From contig NZ_JAJNMU010000007.1 in assembly GCF_022458865.1 (NCBI RefSeq), positions 248,001 to 312,000 of the forward strand: a DNA stretch of 64,000 nucleotides, written 5' to 3'. The position numbers and the translations under genes are program-made. This document shows positions 36,011 to 42,753 of this stretch, in pieces; the first letter of the stretch is position 1; each line of letters starts with the position of its first letter. This DNA comes from Paenibacillus periandrae (GTDB lineage: Bacteria; Bacillota; Bacilli; Paenibacillales; NBRC-103111). The notes beneath the pieces were generated by a model. That model did no database searches and was not told the DNA's origin. It saw only the letters and a list, made by a program, of their open reading frames with translations.

Positions 36011-36562
36011 TCAGAACTGGAATCGTTCATGTCCAGAGAACTCCATATGGGTTACCCCTTCCAAAGCAAGGATGTCTTTCTTCATCTGGAGTCCCCCTCT
36101 AAATCCTGTTAATGTACCATTGGAACCGACGACCCGATGACAAGGTAAAACAATCGGCAAAGGATTGCGCCCAATCGCTGTACCAACCGCTCGAATCGCT
36201 GAAGGTTTGCCAATCGTTTCGGCAAACTGCTTATACGTCCACGTGTCTCCATGAGGGATCCTGCTTAGGGCCCTCCATACGCTTTGTTGAAACGGAGTTC
36301 CATCTACATCCAGAGGGACTTTATCGAAGCTGACCGGTATCCCTTCAAAGTACTGCTCCAACAGTTCAATAATGCCGAATTGTGCGAAAAGGCTGCGATC
36401 CTCGATCAGCTGTTCAGCATCCGTGACATCTTTCTTCAACCCGGCCATTGAAGCAAGGTGTGGAGGGAACAACAATTGGCTAATTCCTTGCTCACTGGCG
36501 ATAAGTGTCCATGATTGATTCAAACCGATTACGGTTTGTCGATATTTCCTATTCGCTATCAA
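36011..36562 (-). CDS. ogt: O6-methylguanine-DNA methyltransferase (copy 2)
   Basis: A 183-residue protein with active-site LPCHRV (Cys about 142), RAVGTAIGRNP and GTPFQQSVWRAL. It overlaps the end of the upstream adaA by 14 bases. It differs in many positions from copy 1 (32017-32565), so the two are old paralogues or of separate origin rather than a recent duplication. Confidence 0.93.
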   Translation of the reverse strand: MIANRKYRQTVIGLNQSWTLIASEQGISQLLFPPHLASMAGLKKDVTDAEQLIEDRSLFAQFGIIELLEQYFEGIPVSFDKVPLDVDGTPFQQSVWRALSRIPHGDTWTYKQFAETIGKPSAIRAVGTAIGRNPLPIVLPCHRVVGSNGTLTGFRGGLQMKKDILALEGVTHMEFSGHERFQF

Positions 36563-37130
36563 ATGTTTCTCCTCCTATTTGTTCATACCGATACGCCGTG
36601 GGAGACATGCCCGTTCTCTGACGAAACCATGAAGTGAAATGGGATGCGCTGCGGTAGCCGACAGCTGCTCCAATCTCCACGACGGTGGCATTGGATTCTA
36701 CTAAAAGCTTTTGTGCATGCGTTAATCGAACACGCTCAGTTTTTTCCGCAGGTGAATAGCCTGTCACTTGCTTGTATACACGCTGCAAATGATAAGGGCT
36801 TATAGCAAGTGAAGCAGCCAGCAGCGGCAAAGTCAGTTTGTCTTTGTATTGTGTCTCAATAATCATATCCACCTGTACAGCCAATACTGCATCCGGTCGA
36901 AGTGCTCCATTCGCCTCGGGCTTACAACGTTTGCAAGGCCGATAGCCTGCTTGTAGCGCACCTTCAAGCGAGTGGTAGAACGTCACATTACTTGCATGGG
37001 GGATTTTGGCCCGACAAGTGGGTCGACATACGATCTTCGTTGTCCTTACTGCCGTATAATAGACACCATCGTAGGTCGATTCTCGATTAACAACGGATTT
37101 GTATACAAGGTCAAATAACTTTTGGTCCAT
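36549..37130 (-). CDS. adaA: AdaA: methylphosphotriester-DNA methyltransferase and activator (copy 2)
   Basis: A 193-residue protein with Ada zinc cysteines VCRPTC and CKRCKP (residues about 35-71) and an AraC helix-turn-helix (about 85-185, including YSPAEKTERVRLTHAQKLL). ATG 37130 follows GAGGTGAGGAT. Coupled to ogt copy 2. Shorter than copy 1, mainly in its N- and C-termini. Two activators close together suggest either cross-regulation or division between alkyl damage signals. Confidence 0.92.
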   Translation of the reverse strand: MDQKLFDLVYKSVVNRESTYDGVYYTAVRTTKIVCRPTCRAKIPHASNVTFYHSLEGALQAGYRPCKRCKPEANGALRPDAVLAVQVDMIIETQYKDKLTLPLLAASLAISPYHLQRVYKQVTGYSPAEKTERVRLTHAQKLLVESNATVVEIGAAVGYRSASHFTSWFRQRTGMSPTAYRYEQIGGETFDSE

Positions 37131-37240
37131 ATCCTCACCTCATCCATACAAGTATAAGCCATTCTTGAGTCCGGCAGTAGTATGCATGAATAGAATAGCA
37201 AGATATCGACAGATGAATTAGAAGCGATGTTCACCTGGCA

Positions 37241-38041
37241 TTAATGTACGGATAACCCATAAAACTCCCTAGCTACCTTCGTGGTAGCTTCCGCAGTCTC
37301 CTCGATACTCCGATCCCAACATGAAGCAATCTTTCTCAAAATATGAGGTAAAAAGGCCGGCTCGTTGCGACCCTCACTCGGCTTAACAGCCAAATCACGT
37401 GGGGTAAGAAAAGGAGCATCCGTCTCAATCATCAGTCGATCCGGCGGGATTCGCTTAACGATCTCTGCCAAGTGCTTACCTCTGCGCTCATCGCAGATCC
37501 ATCCTGTGATACCAATATGGAAGCCCATATTCAAGTAAACCTGCAGTTCCTGGAGCGAGCCTGTAAAGCAATGAACAACAGCCTTATTCAAACGAGGAAG
37601 ATACGGCTTAAGCGTCTGCATAAACTCATAATGAGCATCCCGCTCATGTAAAAAAAGAGGCATCTGCAGCTCACAGGCCAAACGAATTTGTTCCTCAAAC
37701 CATCGCTTCTGAACATCCCGTGGTGAAAAATCTCTATTGTAATCCAGTCCACATTCACCAATAGCAACTACTTGAGGAAGTAATGCCAGCTTACGAAGCT
37801 TCTCCATCGTATGAGCTTGGCAATGCTTCGTATCATGGGGATGAATCCCGGCCGTAGTATACAATTTTCCAGCAAATCTACCCGCGTATCGAGCGGCCTC
37901 CTCACTATTTTTCAGCGACGTTCCCGTGATAATAAGCGGCGATACTCCCTCTGCTTCCGCTCGTGCCACAACCTGATCCCGATCCTTATGGAATGAGCGA
38001 TGCAATAAATTAACACCGATATCAATAAGCATTGACTTCAT
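37241..38041 (-). CDS. tatD: TatD-family metal-dependent deoxyribonuclease
   Basis: A 266-residue hydrolase with TIM-barrel metal motifs: IDIGVNL at the start in place of the usual HxH (Asp-Ile-Gly-Val-Asn), GIHPHD (about 66), GECGLDYNRD (about 95), FLHERDAH (about 130), HCFTGS (about 157) and ETDAPFLTP (about 211). The DIGVN start is normal for the YjjV/TatD subset with Asn. It overlaps the kptA-fragment gene by four bases and is the last gene of the rtcB operon. TatD has 3'-5' DNase/RNase activity in E. coli, which fits a nucleic-acid repair operon. Confidence 0.85.
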   Translation of the reverse strand: MKSMLIDIGVNLLHRSFHKDRDQVVARAEAEGVSPLIITGTSLKNSEEAARYAGRFAGKLYTTAGIHPHDTKHCQAHTMEKLRKLALLPQVVAIGECGLDYNRDFSPRDVQKRWFEEQIRLACELQMPLFLHERDAHYEFMQTLKPYLPRLNKAVVHCFTGSLQELQVYLNMGFHIGITGWICDERRGKHLAEIVKRIPPDRLMIETDAPFLTPRDLAVKPSEGRNEPAFLPHILRKIASCWDRSIEETAEATTKVAREFYGLSVH

Positions 38042-38298
38042 AATTCCTTACCTCCATCGTTCGTATGCTTATCCGATTGACTTACTATCTGCTGAATATC
38101 TTCGATTGTAATATGCGCCCATTTCTCTTGTTTATGAAGCATGCGAAGCAGTTCGTCCAGTTTACAAGAACCATCCTTTTGCTCAAGAGTAATTCCAAAC
38201 TCTTCTGGCGTATGTCGAAGCAGCTTGGTAAGCAGCTTGCTCAAGCTTACGGCTGTCTTTTCATTTAACATGGTGATCACGTCCTCATTTCTATTCAT
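38038..38298 (-). pseudogene. kptA: KptA/Tpt1 (tRNA 2'-phosphotransferase) N-terminal domain only
   Basis: Eighty-six codons encode the N-terminal winged-helix region of KptA: LSKLLTKLLRHTPEEFGITLEQ and CKLDELL, with IEDIQQIVSQSDK at the end. In full enzymes (about 180 residues) this leads into the ADP-ribosyltransferase domain that removes the 2'-phosphate with NAD. Here the reading frame ends eleven codons later at the tatD start, and the catalytic domain is missing. Start may be 38298 or ATG 38271, which follows GAGGAC. It lies between rtcB and tatD. Full KptA with RtcB is a known pairing; this copy is either a remnant or a domain-only RNA-binding protein. Confidence 0.75.
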
Positions 38299-38304
38299 TT
38301 ATGC

Positions 38305-39726
38305 TTACTTAGCCCCTTTAACTGCCGCCATCGGCTTACAACGGGCAACGACGCGGGCCAGGCCTGCACCGACGACGCTTTCAATAATTTGATCTACATC
38401 CTTGTACGCTTGTGGAGATTCATCTATGATCGATTCGAGTGATTTTTGATTCACGACAACTTCATCCTCGGTTCCTACACGCATGGACGAAGCGAATTCG
38501 TCTACGGTAATTAAACGTTTCATAGCGCTGCGCGAACGAATACGGCCTGCCCCATGGCAGATCGAGTGAAAATTCGTTTTTCCCTCTGGAGAGCCCACCA
38601 TGATATAAGAGGAGGTTCCCATCGAACCTGGAATGAGTGCAGGATGTCCGGTGAGTCGATACGGCTCAGGATTATCTGGATGATTCGGTGGCAGAGAACG
38701 GGTAGCCCCTTTGCGATGGACAAAATAAGAATTTCCTTCATGCTCTTCCTCCCATGCATAATTATGCATAAGATCGTACAGCGTTGACATTTCAAATTTG
38801 GAGCCGAACACATCCTTACCCGCTTCCCTAATCGCATACGCGATCAGATGCCGATTCACAACTGCATAGTTGAGGGCAGAGTACATCAAATCTACATAGC
38901 TTTGAGCTACAGGCTCGGAAAGTGCTCCGAATAATAGATGGGGATCAGCAGTGCCTATCCCTTGAGCGCGCATCATCTTGGCCATAAGGCTGCCACAATA
39001 TTGACTGACCGAACCTCCCCACGAACGTGAACCTGAGTGAATCATAAGGATCACCTGACCATCGAATAACCCCCAAGCTTCAGCTACCTCCCGGTTATCC
39101 TCGGCAATCTCGATGTACTGGATCTCTGCAAAATGATTACCTCCCCCGAGTGTTCCGAGCTGGCTGTGTGCACGATGCCATACCCGATCAGGAAACAGGT
39201 TCAGCGCATTTTCGTCAAAATAAAACTTGCTGCGCTCCACATGGGTTAACGAAGTCGACTTACGTGGTGTATAACCATCCGGGATATATTTTTTCGGGAG
39301 ACCATGCAGTCCCTTCTTGATCACATGCTCCAGGCGAATATCCGAGAAATGTCCGCGGGCATGATCTTCAACAGGCAAATACTTCTCAATCGTCTTGACC
39401 AGCTTTCTGCGCAGCTTTACTTCTTTCAATTCGTCCTTATGCAGATTCGTTAAGTGAACGCGCATCCCACAGCCAATATCACTGCCGACAATGGACGGAG
39501 ACACATAGCCATCATGGGTATTCCACACAGCCGTAGTACCGATACACGTTCCAACACCTACATGCACATCGGGGGTATAGCTCATATACACTTGATTTGG
39601 AATTTGCAGATTGTTGTTAGCCATTTCAAACACCTTATAATCGAGAGCTTGAAACAGCGAGGGTCCTGCATATACATGCACCTGTCCGGCAGGCAGCTGG
39701 ACCTTCTGATAATAGTTTTCTTTCAT
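38305..39726 (-). CDS. rtcB: RtcB RNA-splicing ligase
   Basis: A 473-residue GTP-dependent RNA ligase that joins 2',3'-cyclic phosphate or 3'-phosphate ends to 5'-OH ends. Metal and active-site motifs are intact: VGSDIGCGM (about 82), GTLGGGNHFAE (about 195), HSGSRSWG (about 225), HRKGATR (about 340) and the guanylylated His in CHGAGR (about 400). ATG 39726 follows AAAGGAA by ten bases; the long frame start at 39783 lies within the terminator and is not real. A terminator hairpin and a leader ORF lie upstream, suggesting transcription attenuation. It heads the operon rtcB-kptA'-tatD. Confidence 0.93.
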   Translation of the reverse strand: MKENYYQKVQLPAGQVHVYAGPSLFQALDYKVFEMANNNLQIPNQVYMSYTPDVHVGVGTCIGTTAVWNTHDGYVSPSIVGSDIGCGMRVHLTNLHKDELKEVKLRRKLVKTIEKYLPVEDHARGHFSDIRLEHVIKKGLHGLPKKYIPDGYTPRKSTSLTHVERSKFYFDENALNLFPDRVWHRAHSQLGTLGGGNHFAEIQYIEIAEDNREVAEAWGLFDGQVILMIHSGSRSWGGSVSQYCGSLMAKMMRAQGIGTADPHLLFGALSEPVAQSYVDLMYSALNYAVVNRHLIAYAIREAGKDVFGSKFEMSTLYDLMHNYAWEEEHEGNSYFVHRKGATRSLPPNHPDNPEPYRLTGHPALIPGSMGTSSYIMVGSPEGKTNFHSICHGAGRIRSRSAMKRLITVDEFASSMRVGTEDEVVVNQKSLESIIDESPQAYKDVDQIIESVVGAGLARVVARCKPMAAVKGAK

Positions 39727-39772
39727 AAATTTATGATTCCTTTCAATTGTGGACTGGGAACGTGGATAACAC

Positions 39773-39802
39773 AAAAAAACCATAGACCTGTATCGTCCAT
39801 GG
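39773..39802 (-). terminator. Intrinsic terminator in the rtcB leader
   Basis: On the minus strand CCATGGAC pairs with GTCTATGG (one A-C mismatch) around GATACAG, followed by seven T (39779-39773). It ends 46 bases before the rtcB start and downstream of a promoter, so it can stop transcription before rtcB. Confidence 0.8.
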
Positions 39803-39949
39803 CTTTACTTACGCCTTCATTATCTAAGCTTCATTAATTGTAATGAGTAAACCTAGTTAAAATCACTGGTCCCGTAAAGACCGATGAAATGGACTTTCTT
39901 CTGTAATTGTATGGATCGGATGTGGATTGAATTCATATTCATCGGCCTC
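39795..39949 (-). promoter_or_regulatory. Candidate attenuator: three mutually exclusive pairings in the rtcB leader
   Basis: Segment 1 (39949-39937, the ribosome site and start of the leader ORF) can pair with segment 2 (about 39890-39877, UUCAUCGGUC and flanks) over about 12 bp. Segment 2 (39894-39874, GUCCAU and GGUCUUUAC) can instead pair with segment 3 (39808-39795, GUAAAGCC and AUGGAC), which is also the 5' arm of the terminator. The transcript start (AAACCUA, about 39966) also pairs with UAGGUUU at the leader ORF stop, supporting the 1:2 fold. This is the 1:2 / 2:3 / 3:4 arrangement of ribosome-controlled attenuators. Confidence 0.6.
39853..39942 (-). CDS. Putative rtcB leader peptide (27-29 residues)
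   Basis: A short ORF begins ATG 39942 or in-frame ATG 39936 and ends TAG 39853. AGAGGAGG lies nine bases before ATG 39936, a strong ribosome site. The peptide starts MNMNSIHIRSIQ and ends IGLYGTSDFN; it is rich in Ile. It has no known homologue that I recall. Its second half covers leader segment 2, so ribosome position would decide whether the terminator or the antiterminator forms. Confidence 0.55.
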   Translation of the reverse strand: MNMNSIHIRSIQLQKKVHFIGLYGTSDFN

Positions 39950-39968
39950 CTCTCAAGTAATTAGGTTT

Positions 39969-39998
39969 ATCATAATGGCTTTACCCAACATTTGTCAA
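39969..39998 (-). promoter_or_regulatory. Sigma-A promoter of the rtcB operon
   Basis: On the minus strand TTGACA (39998-39993) and TATGAT (39974-39969) are 18 bases apart. Transcription would begin near 39961-39966, giving a leader of about 235 bases before rtcB. Confidence 0.7.
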
Positions 39999-40034
39999 CG
40001 GAAAGATTAATTATAGTAATCATGCCCATAAAAA

Positions 40035-41657
40035 TTAATGATCAATTGGAATTTCATTGGCTAAAGGTAGTGAAACAATAAATTGAGTGCCGTGCTCTGC
40101 GTTTGATTTAATTTGAATGTTTCCATTATGACTTTCGATAATTCTGTAGCATATCGACAAGCCCAATCCGAGACCATTTTCCTTTGTAGTGAAAAAAGGA
40201 TTAAATATTTCATTGATTTGCTTTTCCGAAATGCCTACTCCATTATCGCTAATACTTATTTCCACACATTGTTCATCCACATTGGGGGTAAGCTTGATTT
40301 GGACCTCGCCTCCCCCTTCGGGCATGGCTTCGAAAGCATTTTGAATGAGGTTAATAAGCACCTGTTTAATTTGATTGGCATCTATCGATATCAGGATCAG
40401 TGCAGAGCATAAATTTGTTGTAAGAATGGCATTTTTTAGATTAGCTTCACTGGTCATGAATTGAACCGTATCCTCAATGACCTTTTGCAGCACATGCTCC
40501 TTTTTTTCCGGAGAACTCGGTTTTGCCATAAGTACGAAATCGGATACCATTTTTTTCAAATTAAGTAATTCATTAAATACGATTTCCAAATAACGTGCCG
40601 AGGTATCCGCATTCGGTTTCTTTTCTCTTAATAACTGAATAAATCCCATCACCGAGGTAAGTGGATTGCGGATTTCATGGGCAATTCCAGCAGCCAGCTT
40701 CCCTATCGCTGAAAATTTTTCGTACATAATAACTTGCTGCTCAAGCATAGTACGATCCGTTATATCGCGAACTTGCAGGTAGGCGCCAATAATTTCCTGA
40801 TTGTCATCTACAATAGGGATAGCATCCAGCAAGCAGGTCATGCGTTTATTGGATGAAACAGGGAGCGTGCATTCCCTATTTTCTATTCGATCTCCGTGGT
40901 TTAATACTCCGAGCATATATGGAGCAAACAGGTCAAATGAAAACACCGAGGTTCCAATTACATCTTCCCTCTTGCATTGCGTAACCTTTTCTATCAGCTG
41001 GTTAAACTCGATAATGATGCCGGACTTATCTGCAATAATAATTCCATTGTTAACCGTATTAAGCGTCATATGATTCAAGATGTTTTGATTCCTGTTTTTC
41101 CTTCTCAGGGCCAGTTCACGTTCCATGGAATCGACCATATTAATTAATAATGGCAATGCAAATTTACTATGAAAATCAAGCGATGTCATCATGCTGACCG
41201 TACCCGTCAATCCACCAATATCGGTAAACTCAAAAGGAACACAATAGCAGGCGGTCGTGTGCAGGTGAGTATGATAATGGTCCGTGCCGAGAAGCTCGAT
41301 GGGCTTTTTGTGCTGCAGCGCCATGTCCACTACATTGGTCCCCATGTCTCTTTCGATAAACCGGATGCCCTCTTGTATTCCCAATAGCGCCACGGATTCT
41401 CTTATGGACTCATTCCCAAAGAAGCTAATAATATATCCCAGATCATCAGTCAGCGTGATGAGTATCGGTGTTCCTTCTAATAGCTTCGTTGTTTTGTCAC
41501 TGAAAAAATCCATAACTGAAATTGCTTCGGCGAACTTATGTTTTCTTTCCAGCAGTTCATGTACATGTAATCGATTTCTCGGAAACGGGAGCTGATTGGT
41601 TTGTAATCCCGCTTCTTGACACCTTTTTTTGGATTCGCCAATATAATGAGCTTCCAT
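40035..41657 (-). CDS. Soluble GAF-PAS histidine kinase
   Basis: A 540-residue kinase without membrane segments. An N-terminal GAF-like sensor region (about 40-185, similar in layout to those of DhaR/sigma-54 activators), a PAS domain (about 200-320, NGIIIADKSGIIIEFN), HisKA with AHEIRNPLTSVMGF (about 345) and HATPase with LINLIQNAFEAM, DNGVGIS and NGLGLGLSIC follow. The HisKA type resembles Bacillus sporulation kinases (KinA-E group). ATG 41657 follows GAGGGG by seven bases. No response regulator adjoins it, so it is an orphan that might feed the phosphorelay. Confidence 0.85.
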   Translation of the reverse strand: MEAHYIGESKKRCQEAGLQTNQLPFPRNRLHVHELLERKHKFAEAISVMDFFSDKTTKLLEGTPILITLTDDLGYIISFFGNESIRESVALLGIQEGIRFIERDMGTNVVDMALQHKKPIELLGTDHYHTHLHTTACYCVPFEFTDIGGLTGTVSMMTSLDFHSKFALPLLINMVDSMERELALRRKNRNQNILNHMTLNTVNNGIIIADKSGIIIEFNQLIEKVTQCKREDVIGTSVFSFDLFAPYMLGVLNHGDRIENRECTLPVSSNKRMTCLLDAIPIVDDNQEIIGAYLQVRDITDRTMLEQQVIMYEKFSAIGKLAAGIAHEIRNPLTSVMGFIQLLREKKPNADTSARYLEIVFNELLNLKKMVSDFVLMAKPSSPEKKEHVLQKVIEDTVQFMTSEANLKNAILTTNLCSALILISIDANQIKQVLINLIQNAFEAMPEGGGEVQIKLTPNVDEQCVEISISDNGVGISEKQINEIFNPFFTTKENGLGLGLSICYRIIESHNGNIQIKSNAEHGTQFIVSLPLANEIPIDH

Positions 41658-41896
41658 TAGTAAATCCCCTCGGATTGGTTTCATTGCTTCTAGAATACCA
41701 CAACTAACTCCGTAAAGTCTCTTCACAAATTGTCATCTGAATAGTCACGACGAAATTGAAACAAGGTAGAAAATAACAACAAATCGGTCTCTCTTCTAAA
41801 TTGAAACTGCTGTTCCGAAAATGGCTGTTTCTTATTGGAGCTGCATACGATAACCTAATATTGTAAGGAGAAGTTATAGGAAACGAGGGAGCCTCC

Positions 41897-42709
41897 ATGG
41901 ATCAGGTACAATTGCAAAATCATCTTCGCAGCGGGCAAAGAGTTTATGGCACACTGATTATTTCCACCTCACCCCGGTGGCCGGTTGAAGTACGGAAATT
42001 AGGTTTGGATTTCGTCTTTATCGATACCGAGCATATGTCGATCGATCGAGACATGCTCTCCTGGATGTGCCGGACTTACTCTGCACTCGGACTTGCACCA
42101 ATCGTGCGCATTCCTTCCCCGGATCCTTATGAAGCAAGTAAAGCCATGGATGCGGGAGCGGCAGGCATTGTAGCCCCTTATATCGAAACTGCAGAGCAGG
42201 TACAGGCGCTTCGGGGCGCGGTCAAGCTCCGGCCGATCAAGGGCAAGAAATTAACGCGTATTGTTCAAGGCAACGAAGAGCCTGAGGAGCCGCTGGCCGC
42301 TTATCTGGAGCAGTACAATGCGGGTAACATACTGATCGTCAATATCGAGAGCGAACCCGCACTTGAGGCATTGGATGCCATCCTGCAGGTTCCGCAATTG
42401 GACGGCGTATTGATCGGCCCCCACGATTTGTCATGCAGCCTGAACATACCGGAGCAATATGACCACCCTGTATTTAAGGAGGCTGTCAGCACGATCATCC
42501 GCAAGGCAAGAGCAGCTCATGTGGCGGCAGGCATTCATTACTTCTGGGGCGTGGAACAAGAAATTGCATGGGGACAAGAAGGTCTGAATCTGTTTGTTCA
42601 TGCCTCTGATATGACTGCCTTCATAGCTCAGATGGAACGTGATCTCAATGAAATCAAACTAAGATTAGGTGATAATTTACAAAATACGGATAACAATATT
42701 CGTATTTGA
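41897..42709 (+). CDS. HpcH/HpaI-type class II aldolase
   Basis: A 270-residue aldolase that would split 2-keto-3-deoxy or 4-hydroxy-2-oxo acids to pyruvate and an aldehyde. Motifs are FVFIDTEHMSID (about 38), VRIPSPDP (about 75), AAGIVAPYIE (about 98), NIESEPALE (about 150) and VLIGPHDLS (about 175). The family usually has a metal-binding Glu and Asp at IE/DLS, both present. The start follows GAGGGAGCC. Transcribed alone and divergent from the kinase. It could feed on products of the dehydratase operon at 2-5 kb, but that is speculative. Confidence 0.85.
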   Translation: MDQVQLQNHLRSGQRVYGTLIISTSPRWPVEVRKLGLDFVFIDTEHMSIDRDMLSWMCRTYSALGLAPIVRIPSPDPYEASKAMDAGAAGIVAPYIETAEQVQALRGAVKLRPIKGKKLTRIVQGNEEPEEPLAAYLEQYNAGNILIVNIESEPALEALDAILQVPQLDGVLIGPHDLSCSLNIPEQYDHPVFKEAVSTIIRKARAAHVAAGIHYFWGVEQEIAWGQEGLNLFVHASDMTAFIAQMERDLNEIKLRLGDNLQNTDNNIRI

Positions 42710-42753
42710 GCTCTACTACAAAGCGGTACCATCGTGTACGGATCTGCCATCCT

